Shown one piece after another: positions 60,478 to 64,000 of a DNA stretch of 64,000 nucleotides; position 1 is the stretch's first letter, and the number at the start of each line of letters is the position of its first letter. The stretch is from JAGMES01 sp023128035. Lineage in GTDB: Bacteria > Bacillota > Halanaerobiia > DY22613. The notes under the pieces were generated by a model. That model saw only the letters and a list, made by a program, of their open reading frames with translations. It had not been told where the DNA came from and did no database searches. A program made the position numbers and the translations under genes. The stretch covers positions 1-64,000 of the forward strand of contig DAOVRZ010000008.1 in NCBI GenBank assembly GCA_030627905.1. The letters run 5' to 3'.

Positions 60478-60625
60478 GGCATGTACTTAAAATTGGTGAC
60501 GCCTAAGTCAGCTTGATCTCAAATATATTTAAGTATTGATAAATTTCATACTAAATATAGTTTAGCTAAATAACATTAAGCTTACACGAGCTGACTTTTG
60601 AAGGAACGTTTTTTAAGTACATGCC
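60478..60625. repeat. 148-bp element with nested inverted repeats (MITE-like or structured RNA)
   Basis: Terminal arms GGCATGTACTTAAAA (60,478-60,492) and TTTTAAGTACATGCC (60,611-60,625) are exact 15-bp inverted repeats. Inside them AAGTCAGCT (60,505-60,513) and AGCTGACTT (60,589-60,597) are a second exact pair. The 75-bp centre is AT-rich. No ORF is present. It fills most of the gap 60,397-60,682. Confidence 0.7.
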
Positions 60626-60682
60626 ATCCTTCAAACAATAGCAAACCTAACATGAAACGAAGCAAAGAGTTAAGCCGAGTTG

Positions 60683-61183
60683 TTATTGCGAGTTATACAT
60701 CCCGTGACTTTGCATGTAGTTAAAGATACCTTCTCCATGTTGCTGTTCTTCTTTTTGAATATGATTTAATACCTGGCGAACTGCTGAATTGGTGCATTCA
60801 AAAATGGCAATATTGTAAGCCCCTGAAATATACTTTTCCGACATTAGAAGGTCACTACAAAGTGCTGCATCATTTTGATTTAGAGTTCCACCTGTTGATT
60901 GCATCTGAGTTTGCATATTGCCTTGAACTTGTGACATTTGTTGACCTGAACCTTGTGTTTGGCTTTGGGACTGATTCATCTGCGGAATTTGGCCACTTAA
61001 AATTTGATTAATAGTATTCAAGTGTTGCTGTTCTTGGGAAGCATAGTTTGTAAATAACTGTTTTAATTCTTGGTCTTGAGTTAGAAGAGCATAGTTAGAG
61101 TACTTTTGGATACATAGTTCTTCGTGACTTTTTTGATCATGTAAAAGCATTTTTTCTTTTTGATTAAGATTTAATGTTGTCAA
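60683..61183 (-). CDS. CotF-like spore coat protein
   Basis: A 166-residue protein: two ferritin-like helical blocks (about 5-65 and 105-165) around a Gln/Ser/Met-rich low-complexity linker (about 68-100). The first has LHDQKSHEELCIQKYSNYA and ASQEQQHLNTINQIL, the second LCSDLLMSEKYISGAYN and HIQKEEQQHGEGIFNYMQ. This is the CotF family pattern of spore coat proteins in Bacilli and Clostridia. The E-x-x-H helices resemble di-metal ferritin-like proteins. The TTG at 61,183 is chosen because AAGGAGGTG lies eight bases upstream; a GTG at 61,201 overlaps that RBS. It supports sporulation in this organism. Confidence 0.82.
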   Translation of the reverse strand: MTTLNLNQKEKMLLHDQKSHEELCIQKYSNYALLTQDQELKQLFTNYASQEQQHLNTINQILSGQIPQMNQSQSQTQGSGQQMSQVQGNMQTQMQSTGGTLNQNDAALCSDLLMSEKYISGAYNIAIFECTNSAVRQVLNHIQKEEQQHGEGIFNYMQSHGMYNSQ

Positions 61184-61308
61184 TATATCCACCTCCTTCA
61201 CTTATGTTTCCCCTTAAACGAATAATTTATTATCATAGCTAATTATAAAATAACTTTTATGAACATAGATTTGAAAGAGAAAAATATTTTAGCGATCGGA
61301 GGTAAAAT

Positions 61309-62289
61309 ATGATTGCGGTTACAGGATCAACAGGTCATATTGGAAATGTTTTGGTTAGGGAACTCTTAAAACAAGAAGAGGAGGTACGGATAGTTATACC
61401 TCCATTTGAGAAAACAGCAAATTTAAAAGATTTAGATGTTGAAAAAGTTATTGGTGATGTAAGAGATGTTGATAGTTTGTTGCGAGCTTTTGATGGAGTT
61501 GATGTAGTCTATCATTTGGCCGGGATAGTATCAATTTTACCAGGGAAAAGTAAACTACTAGATGATGTGAATGTAAAAGGAACAAATAACGTGATTCAAG
61601 CGTGCTTAAAATCGGGAGTTCGTCGATTGATTTATACAAGTTCGGTTCACGCTTTTGTTGAACCACCAGATGGGGTAGTAATTGATGAAAGTCAACAGTT
61701 TGATCCTGAAAAAGTATTTGGAGAATATGCTAAGTCAAAAGCACGAGCGACTTTGGAAGTATTTAGAGGTATACAAGCTGGACTTGACATTGTAATAGTA
61801 TTTCCAACAGGAGTTATTGGCCCATATGATTATAAACCTTCTGAAATGGGCCAACTTATTAAAGATTTCGCTCAAAAGAAAGTAAAAGCTTATATCAGCG
61901 GAGCGTACAATTTTGTTGATGTCCGGGATGTGGCAAAAGGTCTTATTTTAAGTTGTAAAAAAGGATGTTGTGGTGAAGGCTATATCCTATCAGGTTCAAG
62001 AATTACTGTTAAAGAATTAATTTTATTGATAGAAGATATAACAGGAATTAAAACACCAACTATTAAAATACCGACCTGGTTAGCGAAAACACTTGCAATT
62101 TTTACTCCTTTATATTATAATTTAACCAATATGCCGCCACGATTTACCTCTTATTCAATACGTGTCCTACATTCTAATTCTATGATCAGTTGTGAAAAGG
62201 CATCTCGCGAATTAGGTTATTCTTCTCGACCTATTAGAGAAACCATTGCAGATAGCTTAAAGTGGTTTAGAGAAACAGGGAGATTGTAA
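61309..62289 (+). CDS. NAD(P)-dependent epimerase/dehydratase family protein
   Basis: A 326-residue extended short-chain dehydrogenase. The Rossmann motif TGSTGHIG is at residues 5-12, the DVRDVDSL segment follows near 51, and AGIVS after it. The catalytic triad is visible as YTSSVHA (Ser) and EYAKSKA (Tyr-xxx-Lys, near 141-145), and it has FPTGVIGPYD. It resembles dihydroflavonol-4-reductase-like proteins common in Firmicutes, whose natural substrates are mostly unknown. The RBS is GGAGG and the start ATG is clear. The next gene follows closely in the same direction. Confidence 0.88.
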   Translation: MIAVTGSTGHIGNVLVRELLKQEEEVRIVIPPFEKTANLKDLDVEKVIGDVRDVDSLLRAFDGVDVVYHLAGIVSILPGKSKLLDDVNVKGTNNVIQACLKSGVRRLIYTSSVHAFVEPPDGVVIDESQQFDPEKVFGEYAKSKARATLEVFRGIQAGLDIVIVFPTGVIGPYDYKPSEMGQLIKDFAQKKVKAYISGAYNFVDVRDVAKGLILSCKKGCCGEGYILSGSRITVKELILLIEDITGIKTPTIKIPTWLAKTLAIFTPLYYNLTNMPPRFTSYSIRVLHSNSMISCEKASRELGYSSRPIRETIADSLKWFRETGRL

Positions 62290-62352
62290 AATATAAAATT
62301 AGTTATAATGCTCTTCTATAGTAGTTCCAGATTTGTTAAAGGATGTGTTTTA

Positions 62353-62766
62353 ATGCATACAATAACTATATCACTATCTGCTTTAATGCTTGCTCAAGTT
62401 CTTAAAATATTTACGATACGACCAATGTCGATTGCACATATTATGAAATCTGGTGGAATGCCTAGTTCTCACTCAGCAGCAGTTACATCTTTGGCAACTA
62501 CAATTGGGTTTAAATATGGTTTTGCTTCAGATTTATTTGCTATTGTAACAGTATTTGCTTTGATAATTATGTATGATGCAACTGGAGTAAGAAGAGCGGT
62601 CGGTGAACAAGCTAAGATTTTAAATCGGATTGTTGATGAGATCAGTACCGGACAAGATCCGGAGATGATTTTTAAAGAATTAAAAGAATTCATCGGACAT
62701 ACTCCTGTTGAAGTATTTGGAGGTGCGTTTTTGGGGATAGCAATATCCTTGGTATGTAACTCATAA
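62353..62766 (+). CDS. Divergent PAP2 family membrane protein (DUF212)
   Basis: A 137-residue membrane protein with three or four hydrophobic helices. The signatures KSGGMPSSHSAAV and MYDATGVRRAVGEQA are diagnostic of the divergent PAP2 family (acid phosphatase/vanadium-haloperoxidase-related, DUF212). The PSSHS His and the Arg-containing helix correspond to PAP2 phosphatase motifs. A lipid-phosphate substrate would be expected but is unproven. I choose the ATG at 62,353 (AAAGGA nine bases upstream) because homologues begin just before the AQxxK helix; an in-frame ATG at 62,308 adds 15 atypical residues. Confidence 0.85.
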   Translation: MHTITISLSALMLAQVLKIFTIRPMSIAHIMKSGGMPSSHSAAVTSLATTIGFKYGFASDLFAIVTVFALIIMYDATGVRRAVGEQAKILNRIVDEISTGQDPEMIFKELKEFIGHTPVEVFGGAFLGIAISLVCNS

Positions 62767-62808
62767 TCAATAATTTTTTTTTACATATCCAATAACTATT
62801 ATAAAATA

Positions 62809-62850
62809 AAAAGAAAAGAGGTCGAAAATAATTTCGACCTCTTTTCTTTT
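62809..62850. terminator. Strong bidirectional terminator between convergent genes
   Basis: A perfect 19-bp stem: AAAAGAAAAGAGGTCGAAA with TTTCGACCTCTTTTCTTTT around a 4-base loop. A- and T-runs on both sides suit both strands. Confidence 0.95.
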
Positions 62851-62862
62851 TAATATTAAAGA

Positions 62863-64000
62863 TTAATAATTTATAGCTTCCCAAACGTCGATTTCACCTG
62901 CACCTTGCAGACCCCACTCTAAGCCGAGATCATGGGCGGTATTCATTAGAGCTGTTTTAACTTGATCAGGTGTCCAGCTTGGATTAGCTTGAAGAATCAG
63001 AGCAACCGCACCAGCTACATTTGGAGTAGCCATAGAAGTACCGGAATAAGCTACCCAACCTGTAGTGTTAGCTTCACAGGAGAGGATTCCAACACCAGGA
63101 GCACAAAAATCTGGCTTTAAATCGCCATATTTTGTTGGCCCGCGACTGGAGAAACGAGCGATTTCATCATCTGTCCAGGTAATTGTATTTTTATCATCAG
63201 CAGCACCAACAGTAATGATAGTAGGCTCAATACCTGGGGAGTCAATACTTCTAGGTCTTGGACCACTGTTTCCAGCAGCAATGCAGGATACTACACCATC
63301 ATTGATCCATGCATTTTTTAGAGCAACACACAAAGGATCATCTTCAGGAGCAGAAGTAGCTCTTCCGCCTAAGGACATGGAGATAACATCTGCACCTTGT
63401 TGTATAGCCCACTCTATACCTGCAATGATATCGGAGTCATATCCTATTCCTTTGTCATTTAAAACTTTTACTCCTATAAGATTGCAATCAGGAGCAATAC
63501 CACGATTAGTGGTATCATGGCTACCTACGATACCTGCACAATGAGTTCCGTGACCATTATCATCATAAGGAGTAGTTTGGCCATTGATAGTATCATACCA
63601 GGCAACTACTCGACCAGCAAGAGCAGGATGAGAACCATCGATTCCAGTGTCGAGAACTGCAACTTTAACATCTTGACCAGTATAACCAGCACTCCAAGCG
63701 TTAGGAGCAAAAACGGTAGGAGCGGCATAAATTAATGTGGCTTCCTTTTGGTTATCAGCACTGATGAAAGCAACATTAGGATTATGGGATAATCCTTCGA
63801 TGGCAGCAGATGGGAAAGTACCTGCAAAACCATTGAAAATTTTGAATTCGTTCTTAACTGTACCATTTAAAGCATGAGGATTCATTCTGGCACTATCAAC
63901 TAATCTAACGATTACTCTTACATGAGGTTTGTAGGTAATTTCATCAGCAACGGTTTGATCCATTTTGCCATTATTACCGGCAAACGCCATGCCTGTGATA
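62863..64000 (-). CDS. Subtilisin-like serine protease (S8), 5' end beyond the window
   Basis: At least 375 residues. Numbered from the ATG at 63,990: an I9-like propeptide region (about 20-85), then the catalytic Asp114 in AVLDTGIDGSH, His147 in NGHGTHCAG, the oxyanion Asn in IAAGNSGP and Ser319 in SGTSMATP. The domain then ends cleanly at ELDVWEAINY-like residues. No RBS is visible before that ATG in the ten bases available, and no signal peptide follows it, so the true start probably lies past the window edge. Cys residues (six or more) are more frequent than in Bacillus subtilisins. It is likely secreted or acts on exported proteins. Confidence 0.9.
   Translation of the reverse strand, partial: ITGMAFAGNNGKMDQTVADEITYKPHVRVIVRLVDSARMNPHALNGTVKNEFKIFNGFAGTFPSAAIEGLSHNPNVAFISADNQKEATLIYAAPTVFAPNAWSAGYTGQDVKVAVLDTGIDGSHPALAGRVVAWYDTINGQTTPYDDNGHGTHCAGIVGSHDTTNRGIAPDCNLIGVKVLNDKGIGYDSDIIAGIEWAIQQGADVISMSLGGRATSAPEDDPLCVALKNAWINDGVVSCIAAGNSGPRPRSIDSPGIEPTIITVGAADDKNTITWTDDEIARFSSRGPTKYGDLKPDFCAPGVGILSCEANTTGWVAYSGTSMATPNVAGAVALILQANPSWTPDQVKTALMNTAHDLGLEWGLQGAGEIDVWEAINY

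Noticed and set aside
1..64000. tRNA or rRNA genes, prophage or intact transposase
   Set aside because: None was recognised on either strand; mobile traces are limited to small palindromic and direct repeats.

Overview
The window is AT-rich, has strong AGGAGG-type ribosome binding sites and uses many TTG/GTG starts, which fits a Firmicutes-type anaerobe. An oxygen-sensitive glycyl radical enzyme, radical SAM enzymes and ferredoxin domains support an anaerobic life. A CotF-like spore coat gene suggests an endospore former. An alpha-2-macroglobulin next to a class C penicillin-binding protein 1 is a pair best known from bacteria with an outer membrane. Together these suggest a diderm, possibly spore-forming Firmicute such as a relative of Halanaerobiales. 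That placement is inference; no rRNA or other marker gene lies in the window.

Layout. 1-10.4 kb: a peroxiredoxin-fold protein that has lost its peroxidatic Cys, the macroglobulin/PBP1C pair, and an HD phosphohydrolase. 10.6-11.3 kb: an unknown membrane protein. 11.5-32.1 kb: one gene of 6,855 codons encoding a hybrid NRPS-PKS. Its order is FAAL-ACP-C-A-T-C-A-T-KS-(dead AT)-ACP-C-A-T-KS-(dead AT)-(KR stub)-ACP-C-A-T-TE, driven by a near-perfect promoter. Both AT domains lack the catalytic Ser, so malonyl units must come in trans. 32.4-35.7 kb: a three-gene split (archaeal-type) glutamate synthase. 35.9-39.1 kb: the activase and glycyl radical dehydratase for trans-4-hydroxy-L-proline. 39.2-43 kb: a divergent metallophosphoesterase, an LD-carboxypeptidase and a SpoU-type RNA methyltransferase.

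39.1-59 kb is accessory and heavily eroded. It holds relics of a GNAT protein, two copies of a polysaccharide deacetylase, a ParB-like protein, an HD-like protein, a methyltransferase, a clostripain-like lipoprotein, a TipAS protein, rtcB and an EamA transporter. Many carry single in-frame stops or clean internal deletions. Small palindromic and direct repeats are scattered among them. Intact genes here are a VanY-type carboxypeptidase, a protein with a 270-bp internal tandem duplication, a 1,033-residue GNAT fusion and two tandem HD-GYP paralogues. At 50.5-53.1 kb lies the most promising new system: two different radical SAM/SPASM enzymes flanking an unlisted 34-codon ORF (51,923-52,027) with its own strong RBS, which looks like the precursor of a ribosomally made, radical-SAM-modified peptide ending in a Cys-Cys-Pro-Asp segment.

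59-64 kb: a CapA-family protein with LysM and an apparent ATT start, a 148-bp nested inverted repeat, the CotF-like gene, an NAD-dependent epimerase, a divergent PAP2 protein and the body of a subtilisin-like protease running off the right edge.
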